A DNA stretch of 41,248 bases from JBQCDV01 sp051960855 (GCA_051960855.1 JBQCDV010000148.1:1-41248); one strand, 5' to 3'. Positions 1 to 6,149 are shown, numbered from the stretch's first letter. Numbers and translations are program-made. Notes: generated by a model not told the origin, from the letters alone.

Positions 1-274
1 CCAGACCGCGCCAGCCGAGGTGCTCGATCTCGTGCAGCGACAGCTGCAGACCGAGCAGGACGATGGCCAGGCGCAACAGTGAGTGCGAGGCGAACCGGAG
101 GCCGGGCGCCGTCCACCCGGGCACCGGGACGACGTTGGCGACCACGACGCCGAGCAGCACGGCCGCCGTCTGGACGTTCAGGCCGGGCAGCAGCGCGTGG
201 GTGACGTCGGCGGCTGCGGCAACCAGGCAGGCGAGCAGCAGTCCGGGAAGCACACCGAGGCTTGTGAGCCTCAC
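1..274 (-). CDS. YeiH/UPF0324-family membrane protein, N-terminal part (cut by window edge)
   Basis: The minus strand reads from a GTG at 274 through about 91 codons to the window edge. The product starts with a hydrophobic helix (LGVLPGLLLACLVAAAA), then a second segment (TAAVLLGVVVANVVPVPGW), then LLRLAIVLLGLQLSLHEI. This helix pattern and the 'LLRLaIVLLGlqLsl' block are typical of the YeiH/UPF0324 family of putative anion (sulfate) exporters. GGAGGA lies about 15 nt upstream of the GTG, somewhat far for a ribosome binding site. The nearer GTG at 288 runs into a stop after four codons, so 274 is the only workable start nearby. The C-terminal two thirds lie outside the window. Family assignment is by motif resemblance only and the substrate is unknown. 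Confidence 0.62.
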   Translation of the reverse strand, partial: MRLTSLGVLPGLLLACLVAAAADVTHALLPGLNVQTAAVLLGVVVANVVPVPGWTAPGLRFASHSLLRLAIVLLGLQLSLHEIEHLGWRGL

Positions 275-441
275 CGCTGCTTCACCGGGTCCTCCCTACA
301 GGAGCCGTCGACATCGTCGTTGACGGCACCGGGCAGGGTAGCCAGCCGGGGAACCAGCCCAGCCACCGGCTGCGCCGTTCGGGGATCTGCCGCTGTGCCC
401 GGGCACGCAGCAGAATGAGACCAGCTCGCGCGACCCACTGG

Positions 442-1680
442 TCAAACGAAATAGGGGACCAGGAAGTCGTTGCGGAACTTGGCGTGGGGGTCCAGTCGCT
501 CGGCGAGCGCGAGGAAGTCATCGAAGCGCGGGTAGCGGCTGCGGACGAGTCCGGGATCCATCGTGAAGACCTTGCCCCAGTGCGGCCGGGGCTCGAATGG
601 CGCCAGTGCGTCCTCGACCGCCCGCACAACCGGCAGCACTGCCTCTGTGTCCTCGATCCACGTGAAGTGCAGAGCAACCGAGTCACGCTGATACGCGGGG
701 GAGAGCCAGAGGTCGTCCGCCGCGATCGTGCGGATCTCCGAGATCTGCAGGACCGGCTGCGCTAGGTCACGAATGGCGTGCACCGCCTGCAACGCCTCGC
801 GGGCCGCAGCGGCATCGACGAAGTACTCCGTCTGCAGCTCCCGGCCGGCGCTCGGCGTGAAGTCCAATCGAAAGTGGGGGAGGCGCTCGAACCACGGCCC
901 CGGCACGCCACCTTGCGCGGTGCAGTGCGTGGCGGGGGCCGAGGGGATCGGATGCCGGGCCCCGTCGGCAGCGCTGAAACCGAAGAAGTCTGCGGGATTC
1001 GGCCTCCGGTCCTTGACCCACGCGGCGGCGATATCCCAGTCCGTGAAGAGGCTCACGCTGTATCCGGCCGCCAGCATGTCGGTGGCGTTCTCCGCAGCCG
1101 CTGCGAACGGTATGCCGTCGTAGACCGTCTGGTGCAGGTCATACGCGGGCACGGTCTCCAGCTCGACCTCTGTCACGACTCCTACAGCCCCGAGCGCCAC
1201 GGCAAGACCAGGGAAGTCACCGTGGGACCGGTCGTAGCGCTGCCGTGCACCGTCCGCGGTCACCAGCTCCAGTGCGGCCACCGATGCCGACAGCGACCGG
1301 TTGCCGACGCCGGAGCCGTGAGTGCCGGTGGCGGCGGCGCCCGCGATGCTGATGTGGGGGAGCGAGCCCATGTTCCGCAGCGCACGGCCCTGCGCGTGTA
1401 GCTGCGGCGCCAACTCGCCGAAGCGCATGGCCGACGACACCCTCACGGCGCCGTCGGACTGCAACTCGCATCGTTGGTCGAGGCCGGCGAGCGTCACCAG
1501 CAGCGGCCCGTCGGCAATTCGGTTGAACGAGTGACCGGTGCCGAGGACCCGCAATCGGTCGGTATCGGCGACCAACGACTGGAGCTCGTCCAGCGAAGCC
1601 GGTCGCCGCACTGGTCCAGTGAAGTCAACATTGCCGGCCCAGTTGGTCACACGCTCATCGCCACGGGGTGTCACGGTCAC
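442..1680 (-). CDS. aldO: Alditol (xylitol) oxidase, FAD-dependent
   Basis: 412 aa, full length for AldO-type oxidases of the vanillyl-alcohol-oxidase fold, which oxidise the C1 hydroxyl of polyols such as xylitol or sorbitol with O2 and release H2O2. The N-terminal FAD domain has VLGTGHSFN; His50 is the expected covalent flavin attachment residue. It is followed by MGSLPHISIAGAAATGTHGSGVGN (101-127, the PP-loop region). The C-terminal substrate domain keeps SEIRT (Glu315, Arg317) and HWGK (Lys370), matching AldO Glu320, Arg322 and Lys375 at a constant offset of five. The start is GTG at 1680; an AAGGG lies about 9 nt upstream. It overlaps the extreme 5' end of the divergent reading frame on the plus strand. 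No signal peptide is seen, so it is probably cytoplasmic. Confidence 0.93.
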   Translation of the reverse strand: MTVTPRGDERVTNWAGNVDFTGPVRRPASLDELQSLVADTDRLRVLGTGHSFNRIADGPLLVTLAGLDQRCELQSDGAVRVSSAMRFGELAPQLHAQGRALRNMGSLPHISIAGAAATGTHGSGVGNRSLSASVAALELVTADGARQRYDRSHGDFPGLAVALGAVGVVTEVELETVPAYDLHQTVYDGIPFAAAAENATDMLAAGYSVSLFTDWDIAAAWVKDRRPNPADFFGFSAADGARHPIPSAPATHCTAQGGVPGPWFERLPHFRLDFTPSAGRELQTEYFVDAAAAREALQAVHAIRDLAQPVLQISEIRTIAADDLWLSPAYQRDSVALHFTWIEDTEAVLPVVRAVEDALAPFEPRPHWGKVFTMDPGLVRSRYPRFDDFLALAERLDPHAKFRNDFLVPYFV

Positions 1681-2072
1681 GCAGGAACCCTTGCACAGCG
1701 CGGCTCGCCGCTAGGTTGACCCGGTCGGGAGTGCCGCTCGTCTTGATGCTGCATCCCCGTGCCCACGGCGACCTTGCCGACCTCGACGACGATCGGGCGG
1801 CCGAACTCGATGTCCTGACTGCACATCTGGTCCGGCACGTCGAGGCGCTGCCCCACATCGCCCGCTGCCACGTCTACCGCATCGGCGATGGCAGTGCGCT
1901 TTTGCACATCTGGTTCTTCGCCCGGCCCGAGGGGCAGAGCCAGCTCTACGGCTCGTGGCTGCCGGTGTGGGACGACCTGCTGCCCGAGTATCCCGGGGAT
2001 GTCGCGGACGCCGATGCCGACGCCGTAGCTCAGGCACTGACAACGTCGTTCGGGGGAGAGGTGCGGCGGTAG
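1668..2072 (+). CDS. HIT-like actinobacterial hypothetical protein, probably lacking its N-terminal half
   Basis: Up to 134 aa. The core reads LMLHPRAHGDLADLDD, then ARCHVYRIGDGSALLHIWFFARP, then GSWLPVWDDLLPEYP. I recall this core from longer actinobacterial proteins with a HIT-like fold but no complete His triad (here LLHIWFF, not HxHxH). Those relatives carry roughly 60-80 more residues in front; here the frame opens at 1668, only 12 nt inside the divergent oxidase gene. Residues 1-20 look like non-conserved filler. A TAGGTT hexamer at 1712-1717 suggests transcription begins near 1724, which would make GTG 1731 (113 aa) the real start. TTG 1716 is also in frame. It is therefore probably a 5'-truncated gene or a short paralogue. 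Function unknown. Confidence 0.55.
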   Translation: MSRSRRNPCTARLAARLTRSGVPLVLMLHPRAHGDLADLDDDRAAELDVLTAHLVRHVEALPHIARCHVYRIGDGSALLHIWFFARPEGQSQLYGSWLPVWDDLLPEYPGDVADADADAVAQALTTSFGGEVRR

Positions 2073-2077
2073 CCGCC

Positions 2078-2644
2078 TCACTCGGAGGCTGAGAGCCAGG
2101 CGTCGAGAGCCCGAACGACGAGGTCGTGGCTGGCCACCGTCGCCAGCGGCCGCCCGGGCACGACGAGCACGTGGTCACCGTCGACCAGAACTCGTCTGCC
2201 GGGCAACTGATTGAAGACGGCCTGGTCGAAGAAGGGGTCGCTCGACCCGATGGCCACGAGCTGTCGCGCGGGGTAGTTGAGGAGGGGAGCGGCCGCGGTC
2301 GGCTCGGTCAGCAGCGGTGTCAGCCAGACCGCGTCGTAGCCCTTCACTGAGGCTGCGGCGGCGCCGAGCGTGCCCAGCGACTTGCCGACAACGAGTGCGC
2401 GGCCGTGATGGCCTGCGAGAGCGGCGTCGAGCTCGTTGCCGACCCACGCGCCTTCCTCGGCGAGGTCGCGGGTCCCACGCTCGGGCGCCTCCCACCACAC
2501 CTGGCGCACTGCCCAGCCGTGCGCGAGCGCCGTCATCGCGGCGAAGAAGAGCAGCGGGCCGTCGGGTGTGTACTGCCGCCCGGGCAGGATGACGCATTGG
2601 CCGATGGCCTCGCCGTCGGGGGAGAAGTCCACGTAGCGGCTCAT
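2078..2644 (-). CDS. Alpha/beta-hydrolase-fold protein
   Basis: 188 aa from ATG 2644. GGGAGG nine bases upstream selects this ATG over the ATG at 2653, which directly abuts the GGGAGG, and over the longer frame running to 2746. The nucleophile elbow is GKSLG with Ser89. SSDPFFD (Asp136 or Asp140) and DGDH (His158) supply the rest of a plausible catalytic triad in the usual order. There is no signal peptide. It is convergent with the HIT-like gene (6 nt apart) and lies downstream of the broken vapC. The compact size and the absence of a lid domain resemble the small dienelactone-hydrolase-like group. The substrate cannot be inferred. Confidence 0.72.
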   Translation of the reverse strand: MSRYVDFSPDGEAIGQCVILPGRQYTPDGPLLFFAAMTALAHGWAVRQVWWEAPERGTRDLAEEGAWVGNELDAALAGHHGRALVVGKSLGTLGAAAASVKGYDAVWLTPLLTEPTAAAPLLNYPARQLVAIGSSDPFFDQAVFNQLPGRRVLVDGDHVLVVPGRPLATVASHDLVVRALDAWLSASE

Positions 2645-2738
2645 GCCGGCCATCCTCCCGCTGCGTCCGTGACACCACGGCCGAGGAGCTCGGCCCTCGT
2701 CGTATTGCCGCTGTGCAGCGGCTGCTCCTTTGGCACCG

Positions 2739-3040
2739 GGGATCAAGGCAAGGCACGCCCAGGGGTTCGAAGTGTCTGGTGTTCCGGGTCACGACGGTCA
2801 TCTCTGCAGCTTCGGCGACGGCGGCAATGAGGGCGTAGTCGAACGGTGCGTGCTCGGGAACCCGATAGGCCGCAAGGATCCGGGCCGCCGGCACGTCGAA
2901 GGGCAGCACCCGGTCGGCGAACGTGGGCACGACGTTCTCGTCGAACCAGCGACGCAGGACCGCTCCTTGCTCAGCGTCGGATCGCTCCGCCCCCGGACCC
3001 GCAGTGCGGACACCACGTTGGTGTCCAAGAGGTACTTCAC
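2739..3040 (-). pseudogene. vapC-type PIN toxin, inactivated by internal deletion and frameshift
   Basis: The start is intact: GTG 3040 gives MKYLLDTNVVSALRVRGR, a PIN-domain N-terminus with catalytic Asp6. About 18 codons in, the frame is lost. The rest of the protein continues in another frame as ERSDAEQGAVLRRWF, then VLPFDVPAARILAAYRVPEH, then TVVTRNTRHFEPLGVPCLDP, ending about 2739. Joining the halves gives about 97 aa against about 135-140 for FitB/VapC proteins. Some 38-40 residues are missing at the junction, including the segment with the second acidic residue (usually AEIERG). The conserved 'DALIAA' reads DYALIAA, so a third acid is probably lost. The usual stop after the final Pro is also missing. 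It overlaps the antitoxin by GTGA. Confidence 0.85.
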
Positions 3041-3264
3041 AGTTGCGCTGAACGAGCCGTCAGGCTCAGCCGCTCCGGCTCGAACTCGATGTCGGCACCT
3101 TCGTCGGTGCTCAGGAGGTCAACGATGGTGACCGGCTCGCCTGCCAGTGCCCTGGTGAGTATGTCGCGCGCCTCCGCCTCGACCGACCGGTGACGCTGCT
3201 TGGCACGGGCGCGAAGCGCGGCCTTGGTTCCTGCAGGGAGGTTGCGGATCAGGATCTGCTCCAT
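3037..3264 (-). CDS. FitA/VapB-type ribbon-helix-helix antitoxin
   Basis: 75 aa. It starts MEQILIRNLPAGTKAALRARAKQRHRS, an Arc-like ribbon-helix-helix DNA-binding domain: a beta strand with alternating residues, then two helices. Then follows SVEAEARDILTRAL, typical of FitA, and a C-terminal toxin-wrapping tail from about residue 50. The start ATG 3264 has GGAGG 8 nt upstream. Its stop overlaps the toxin GTG (GTGA), the standard coupling in these operons. The antitoxin frame is intact although its toxin is broken. It may persist as a neutral remnant, or as a repressor acting on other sites. Autoregulation is likely through the GATATC repeats just upstream. Confidence 0.85.
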   Translation of the reverse strand: MEQILIRNLPAGTKAALRARAKQRHRSVEAEARDILTRALAGEPVTIVDLLSTDEGADIEFEPERLSLTARSAQL

Positions 3265-3276
3265 AACGACAACCTC

Positions 3277-3298
3277 CGATATCGAGCTAAAGATATCG
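3277..3298 (-). promoter_or_regulatory. Probable operator of the vapBC-type module (repeated CGATATC)
   Basis: Two copies of an AT-rich element lie immediately upstream of the antitoxin ribosome binding site: CGATATCG at 3277-3284 and GATATCG at 3292-3298. Each is itself nearly palindromic. Paired palindromes overlapping the promoter are the usual binding sites of FitA/VapB dimers bound by toxin. Assignment rests on position and symmetry only. Confidence 0.5.
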
Positions 3299-3499
3299 CG
3301 TCCCGGACGTAGCGCTGCGGCGTCGATCGATCACCGGACTCCCATAGTGGCGACTGGCCAGGTTGCCGACGGCGGCGACGCTTCCATCGACCTCCGCGAC
3401 CGGCCGCCGCATTCGCTGGGGAAGAGGTCCAGGGTGCGGGGGTCGCCACGGCCGCCGGCGAGCCAGTCCTCGAGGATCGCGGGGGCCGTCGCCCAGTAG

Positions 3500-3527
3500 A
3501 TTTAACATAATGCACATTATCGGCGAT
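3500..3527 (-). other. dif: dif-like XerC/XerD recombination site
   Basis: Read on the minus strand the 28 bp contain CCGATAAT, a short centre, then CATTATGT and AA. From memory the actinobacterial dif consensus is TTSRCCGATAAT, VN, ACATTATGTCAAGT; this site agrees at 24 of 28 positions. The differences are site positions 1, 15, 24 and 27, read in that orientation. The inner arms ATAATG and CATTAT form an inverted repeat around two bases, as XerC and XerD half-sites do. It is an AT-rich island in very GC-rich DNA and lies 25 bp beyond the ancestral yoeB stop, in non-coding DNA. A chromosomal dif marks where sister chromosomes are resolved near the terminus. A dif-like site left by an integrated Xer-dependent element is the alternative. 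Confidence 0.8.
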
Positions 3528-3552
3528 GGGGTGTGCGGCGCGGATCTTGCGC

Positions 3553-3815
3553 TCACGGGCCATAGTGGCAGCGACAACCCGCAACCCCCGCACCTCATCG
3601 TCCAAGACCTTGTAGACGAGCCTGTGCTCATCGTTGATGCGCCGCGACCAGTACCCCTGGAACCCGTGCTTCAGCGGGTCAGGCTTACCGATGCCCTCGT
3701 TCCCGTTGCGCGCCGCGTCCTCGATCAGCAGGTTGATTCGCTTGAGCACCTTGCGGTCCTGCTGCTGCCACCAGAGGTAGTCAGCCCAACCGTCGTCGCT
3801 GAAGACGCCCTTCAC
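3553..3815 (-). pseudogene. yoeB: yoeB-type mRNA interferase, C-terminal frameshift
   Basis: Codons 1-83 from GTG 3815 match YoeB over its length: FSDDGWADYLWWQQQDRKVL, then GKPDPLKHGFQGYWSRRI, NDEHRLVYKV, ending LRVVAA. YoeB toxins end with Arg-Tyr-His-Tyr; the last two residues are catalytic (His83, Tyr84 in E. coli). Here the frame passes GCC ACT ATG instead. The shifted frame reads CAC TAT GGC CCG TGA, that is His-Tyr-Gly-Pro-stop at 3553. A loss of about 7 nt (or another 1-mod-3 length) just before these codons explains both the missing Arg-Tyr and the shift. Uncorrected, the frame runs to 3249 as a 188-residue protein through dif, which no YoeB resembles. Substrate-contact Arg65 is retained. 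The toxin is almost certainly dead. Confidence 0.85.
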
Positions 3816-4063
3816 TCGACGAGGTCTCGCTCGACGCCTCGGCCACCCTCCAGCTGGTCGATGGACGCGAGCAGGCGTCGAGCGCTGGCGGGGCTCCGCA
3901 GCAGGTAGGCGGTCTCCTTGAGCGACTCGTAGTCATCCAGGGAAACGATCACTGCCGGCTCATGCCCGGCGCGAGTGATGACGACCTCTTCGCGGTCGTT
4001 GACGACCGCGTCGAGCACCTCGGCATACCGGGCGCGCGACTCGGTGTAGCTCATCGTTCTCAT
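3812..4063 (-). CDS. yefM: YefM-type antitoxin
   Basis: 83 aa starting MRTMSYTESRARYAEVLDAV, the Phd/YefM fold. Then come VVITRAGHEPAVIVSLDDYESLKETAYLL and a charged tail (residues 60-83) that would wrap YoeB. The ATG at 4063 is chosen because GGAGG lies 5 nt upstream; a longer frame to 4120 has no such site. The stop overlaps the yoeB GTG as GTGA. The antitoxin is intact although the toxin is frameshifted. A perfect palindrome upstream (4075-4096) is its probable operator. It may still repress, or buffer a related toxin elsewhere, but that is inference. Confidence 0.9.
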   Translation of the reverse strand: MRTMSYTESRARYAEVLDAVVNDREEVVITRAGHEPAVIVSLDDYESLKETAYLLRSPASARRLLASIDQLEGGRGVERDLVE

Positions 4064-4074
4064 GAGCACCTCCC

Positions 4075-4096
4075 TGCGTACGAAAAACTGTACGCA
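4075..4096 (-). promoter_or_regulatory. YefM operator palindrome
   Basis: TGCGTAC (4075-4081), eight bases GAAAAACT, then GTACGCA (4090-4096): a perfect 7-bp inverted repeat 11 nt upstream of the yefM ATG. YefM is known to bind palindromes with a GTAC core, so the match in sequence and position is good. Confidence 0.7.
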
Positions 4097-4127
4097 GGCG
4101 TCAAGCAGGTCCGCAGGCATCCCCTGC

Positions 4128-4133
4128 TACGGT
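4128..4133 (+). promoter_or_regulatory. -10 element TACGGT of the leader ORF/MFS transcript
   Basis: TGCTACGGT gives an extended -10 (TGN before the hexamer), fitting actinobacterial TANNNT. Six bases separate it from the ATG at 4140, so the predicted transcript starts at or next to that A. No convincing -35 box is visible. It diverges from the yefM promoter. Confidence 0.55.
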
Positions 4134-4139
4134 CGCGCC

Positions 4140-4157
4140 ATGTCGAAGCGGGACTAG
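4140..4157 (+). CDS. Five-codon leader peptide upstream of the MFS exporter
   Basis: ATG TCG AAG CGG GAC TAG encodes Met-Ser-Lys-Arg-Asp. It would be translated from the very 5' end of a leaderless transcript (TACGGT ends 6 nt before). The stop codon lies inside the left arm of the long hairpin at 4156-4205. A ribosome stalled or slowed on this ORF would therefore decide whether that hairpin forms. This arrangement is used by ribosome-targeting-antibiotic resistance and efflux genes controlled by attenuation. There is no experimental basis here; the support is geometry. Confidence 0.5.
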   Translation: MSKRD

Positions 4158-4205
4158 GGACGAGCTGCCGACGACCCCGGGGTCGTCGGCTCCTTCGTCG
4201 TCCCT
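4156..4205 (+). promoter_or_regulatory. Two-tier hairpin, probable attenuator of the MFS gene
   Basis: The outer stem AGGGACGA (4156-4163) pairs with TCGTCCCT (4198-4205). The inner 12-bp perfect palindrome is GCCGACGACCCC (4167-4178) with GGGGTCGTCGGC (4179-4190). GTTTC follows. The outer left arm overlaps the leader stop codon. A later GTCCC at 4232-4236, just before the exporter ribosome binding site, could pair with the same GGGAC at 4157-4161, so alternative folds are possible. Confidence 0.6.
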
Positions 4206-4212
4206 GTTTCCA

Positions 4213-4229
4213 CGCGGCTGCCCGCCGCG
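4213..4229 (+). promoter_or_regulatory. Second small hairpin before the MFS ribosome binding site
   Basis: CGCGGC (4213-4218) and GCCGCG (4224-4229) enclose a five-base loop, TGCCC. It lies just ahead of the AAGGA at 4238-4242. It may act with the large hairpin in attenuation, or may simply be chance in GC-rich DNA. Confidence 0.4.
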
Positions 4230-4247
4230 TTGTCCCGAAGGATTCTC

Positions 4248-5456
4248 GTGTCCGGCCACTCTCATGCCGGGAGCTACGTTGACCTGCTTCGACGACCTGC
4301 CGTCGCTCGGACGTTCGTGTCCGCGCTCGTTGGTCGCCTCGCCTACGGCGTCCTCCCTCTGTCGCTTCTCTTCACTGTCCAACACGCCACCGGTTCGTTC
4401 GCCACCGCTGCCACCGCTATGGCGCTCAACGGGCTCGCCGCACTGTCGATGCCTCTCAAGTCGCGCGCCATAGACAGGCACGGCCAGCGCGTCGTCGTCC
4501 CACTCGTCACCGCGGCGATGGTGGCAGCGCTCCTGATGGCAGTCGCCCTCGCGCACCAACAACTGGCTGCGGCAACGCCGTGGCTCGCGGCAGCTTTTGT
4601 TGTCGGCCTCGCGAGTCCTCCCCTAGGACCGAGCATGCGTGCGCAGTGGCGAGCACTGGTCCCTGTCGAGACGAGAGGGACGGCGTACTCCCTCGACGCG
4701 ATCTGCGAGGAGGTGCTTTACCTCCTCGGGCCGCTCGCCACCGCCGCTGTCATTGCCGTTGCTCCGGCCTACATCGGCCTGCTGATCTGTTGCGCCCTCC
4801 TCACCGTTGGAGCGTCCGGTCTTGCCTTCTCCCCCGCCGCTGACGTGACCGTGACTGCCAGGCGCAACAACCATCTCGCGGGGCCGCTGCGTCACCGCCC
4901 CTTCCTGAAGCTGCTGCTCGTGATGGGCGCCATGGGTGCGGTCACGGCGACGATGTACACGGCCGTCGCTGCTCGAGCGCTCGCCATCGGTTACCCGTCG
5001 TTCGCCGGCCTGGCTGAGGCGGGCATCGCCGTGGGTTCGGTCGGCGGCGGGTTCCTCTGGGGGCGGCGTGCGTCGGCCTGGTCTCCGGGCGGAAGTCTCG
5101 CCGCGCTCCTCGGATTCCTGGGAGCAGCCGTGCTGACGGCGAGCGTCCTCAACGCTTTCTGGCTCTTCGCCGTCGCACTCTCGCTGGGTGGCCTGGCGAT
5201 CTCGCCGGTCTACGTTCTCGCCTACCAGCTCAGCGACGCCCTCGTGGAGGACGCCGAGGTGACGGAGGCGTCGACATGGGTCAACACCGCGACCAATGCG
5301 GGAATCGCCGCAGGTGCGGCCTCGTCCGGGTTGCTCGTGAGTGAGGCCGGCGGACGAGCGCCGACCTGGGTCGGGGGACTACTGGCCCTCCTCTTCTCCG
5401 TGGCCTTGGGCCTGTCCAGGAGACGAGCGATGACCACGAAAGACCCGCAGGGGTGA
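4248..5456 (+). CDS. MFS exporter (drug-efflux type)
   Basis: 402 aa, an integral membrane protein with about 12 hydrophobic segments (for example VGRLAYGVLPLSLLFTV, VAALLMAVALAHQQ, IGLLICCALLTVGASGLAF, LLALLFSVALGL). The loop between helices 2 and 3 has the reduced MFS motif A (SRAIDRHGQR). GTG 4248 is chosen over an upstream TTG at 4230 because AAGGA sits 5 nt before it. The helix pattern resembles actinobacterial exporters of small cationic or macrolide-like drugs; the substrate cannot be read. The leader ORF and hairpins at 4140-4229 suggest inducible, attenuation-type control. Its 3' end faces the vapBC module, 21 nt away. Confidence 0.85.
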   Translation: MSGHSHAGSYVDLLRRPAVARTFVSALVGRLAYGVLPLSLLFTVQHATGSFATAATAMALNGLAALSMPLKSRAIDRHGQRVVVPLVTAAMVAALLMAVALAHQQLAAATPWLAAAFVVGLASPPLGPSMRAQWRALVPVETRGTAYSLDAICEEVLYLLGPLATAAVIAVAPAYIGLLICCALLTVGASGLAFSPAADVTVTARRNNHLAGPLRHRPFLKLLLVMGAMGAVTATMYTAVAARALAIGYPSFAGLAEAGIAVGSVGGGFLWGRRASAWSPGGSLAALLGFLGAAVLTASVLNAFWLFAVALSLGGLAISPVYVLAYQLSDALVEDAEVTEASTWVNTATNAGIAAGAASSGLLVSEAGGRAPTWVGGLLALLFSVALGLSRRRAMTTKDPQG

Positions 5457-5477
5457 GCCGATCCGGCGACCAGAGCG

Positions 5478-5882
5478 TCAGGCCACTCGAAGATGCCGCA
5501 GCGCCGTGATGTCGGCTATGACGTCGAAGTCGGCGTCCGCATGGACGAGGGTGACGTCGGCGCGCAGAGCGACGGCTGCAATGAGGCAGTCGTTCATGCT
5601 GCGAATGGTGCGGCCGGTCATCCGCGCGGCACGGTAGATCGCGGCAGCCGACCAGTAATCGGCGGCAGGGTCCACAGGGATGAGCACCTGACTGACAAGG
5701 AGCCTCTCGAGGCTGGGCAGCGCCGATGAGGATGAGCCTGCGAGTAGCTCCATCACGATTGGTTCGGTCACCGCGAGTGCCGCATCGAGGATGCCCAGAC
5801 GGTCGGCGAGGAAGGCCGTGGCCGCAGACTCCGCGCCCCGGAGAAAGTCCACCCACACGGACGAGTCGACGAGCTGCGTCAA
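5478..5882 (-). CDS. vapC: VapC-type PIN ribonuclease toxin (intact)
   Basis: 134 aa from TTG 5882, whose last bases overlap the antitoxin stop as TTGA; a longer frame to 5930 would lie inside the antitoxin gene. PIN features: QLVDSSVWVDFL (Asp6), VTEPIVMELLAG (Glu45), MNDCLIAA (Asp98) and HADADFDVI (Asp116/118/120). All acidic positions for Mg2+-dependent RNA cleavage are present, and the length is normal. VapC toxins cleave tRNA or rRNA when freed from VapB. It is the only one of three toxins in this stretch with an undamaged active site. Confidence 0.92.
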   Translation of the reverse strand: MTQLVDSSVWVDFLRGAESAATAFLADRLGILDAALAVTEPIVMELLAGSSSSALPSLERLLVSQVLIPVDPAADYWSAAAIYRAARMTGRTIRSMNDCLIAAVALRADVTLVHADADFDVIADITALRHLRVA

Positions 5883-6088
5883 GACGCAGCTCCCATGCCC
5901 TTCCGCATCTCCGTCAGGTCGCCGTCCCATCCGATTCCCCGCATGTCGAGCATCTCGTCTCTCGACACAACCGGTCCGACCAGCCGTCGGAGGGCGAGAT
6001 CGACCGCGGCCCTCTTCGTCGGCAACTTGAAACGGCGCATCACCTCGAGGACGAGCTCATCGTCAATGTCGATGTTTGTGCGAGCCAT
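5879..6088 (-). CDS. vapB: VapB-type antitoxin
   Basis: 69 aa: MARTNIDIDDELVLEVMRRF, then KLPTKRAAVDLALRRLVG, a short ribbon-helix-helix domain, then a tail with DMRGIGWDGDLTEMRKG. The 'GWDGDL' tail is typical of the VapB (DUF2191) group whose C-terminus blocks the VapC active site. ATG 6088 is preferred over a frame start at 6211 because the family begins here and a -10 hexamer lies 6 nt upstream, implying a leaderless message. It is coupled to vapC by TTGA. Confidence 0.9.
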   Translation of the reverse strand: MARTNIDIDDELVLEVMRRFKLPTKRAAVDLALRRLVGPVVSRDEMLDMRGIGWDGDLTEMRKGMGAAS

Positions 6089-6103
6089 ACACCCAGGATA
6101 CAC
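6087..6103 (-). promoter_or_regulatory. vapB promoter with direct repeat
   Basis: On the minus strand TATCCT (6100-6095) is followed by six bases and the ATG of vapB, predicting transcription from the start codon itself. GTGTAT occurs twice, 11 bp apart (one helical turn), at 6103-6098 and 6092-6087, overlapping the promoter. This is a plausible VapB operator. Confidence 0.5.
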
Positions 6104-6149
6104 CGGGACGCCCGGACGGTCGTTGGCGGCGATCCAGTCCTTGGGGGCC

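Noticed and set aside
2175..2930. A 251-residue minus-strand frame beginning MPTFADRVLPFD
   Set aside because: Its first 64 codons are the C-terminal part of the broken vapC. The remainder is an out-of-frame reading of the hydrolase gene.
3249..3815. A 188-residue open frame starting as YoeB
   Set aside because: Only the first 83 codons are YoeB-like. The rest is read-through past a frameshift across dif and non-coding DNA.
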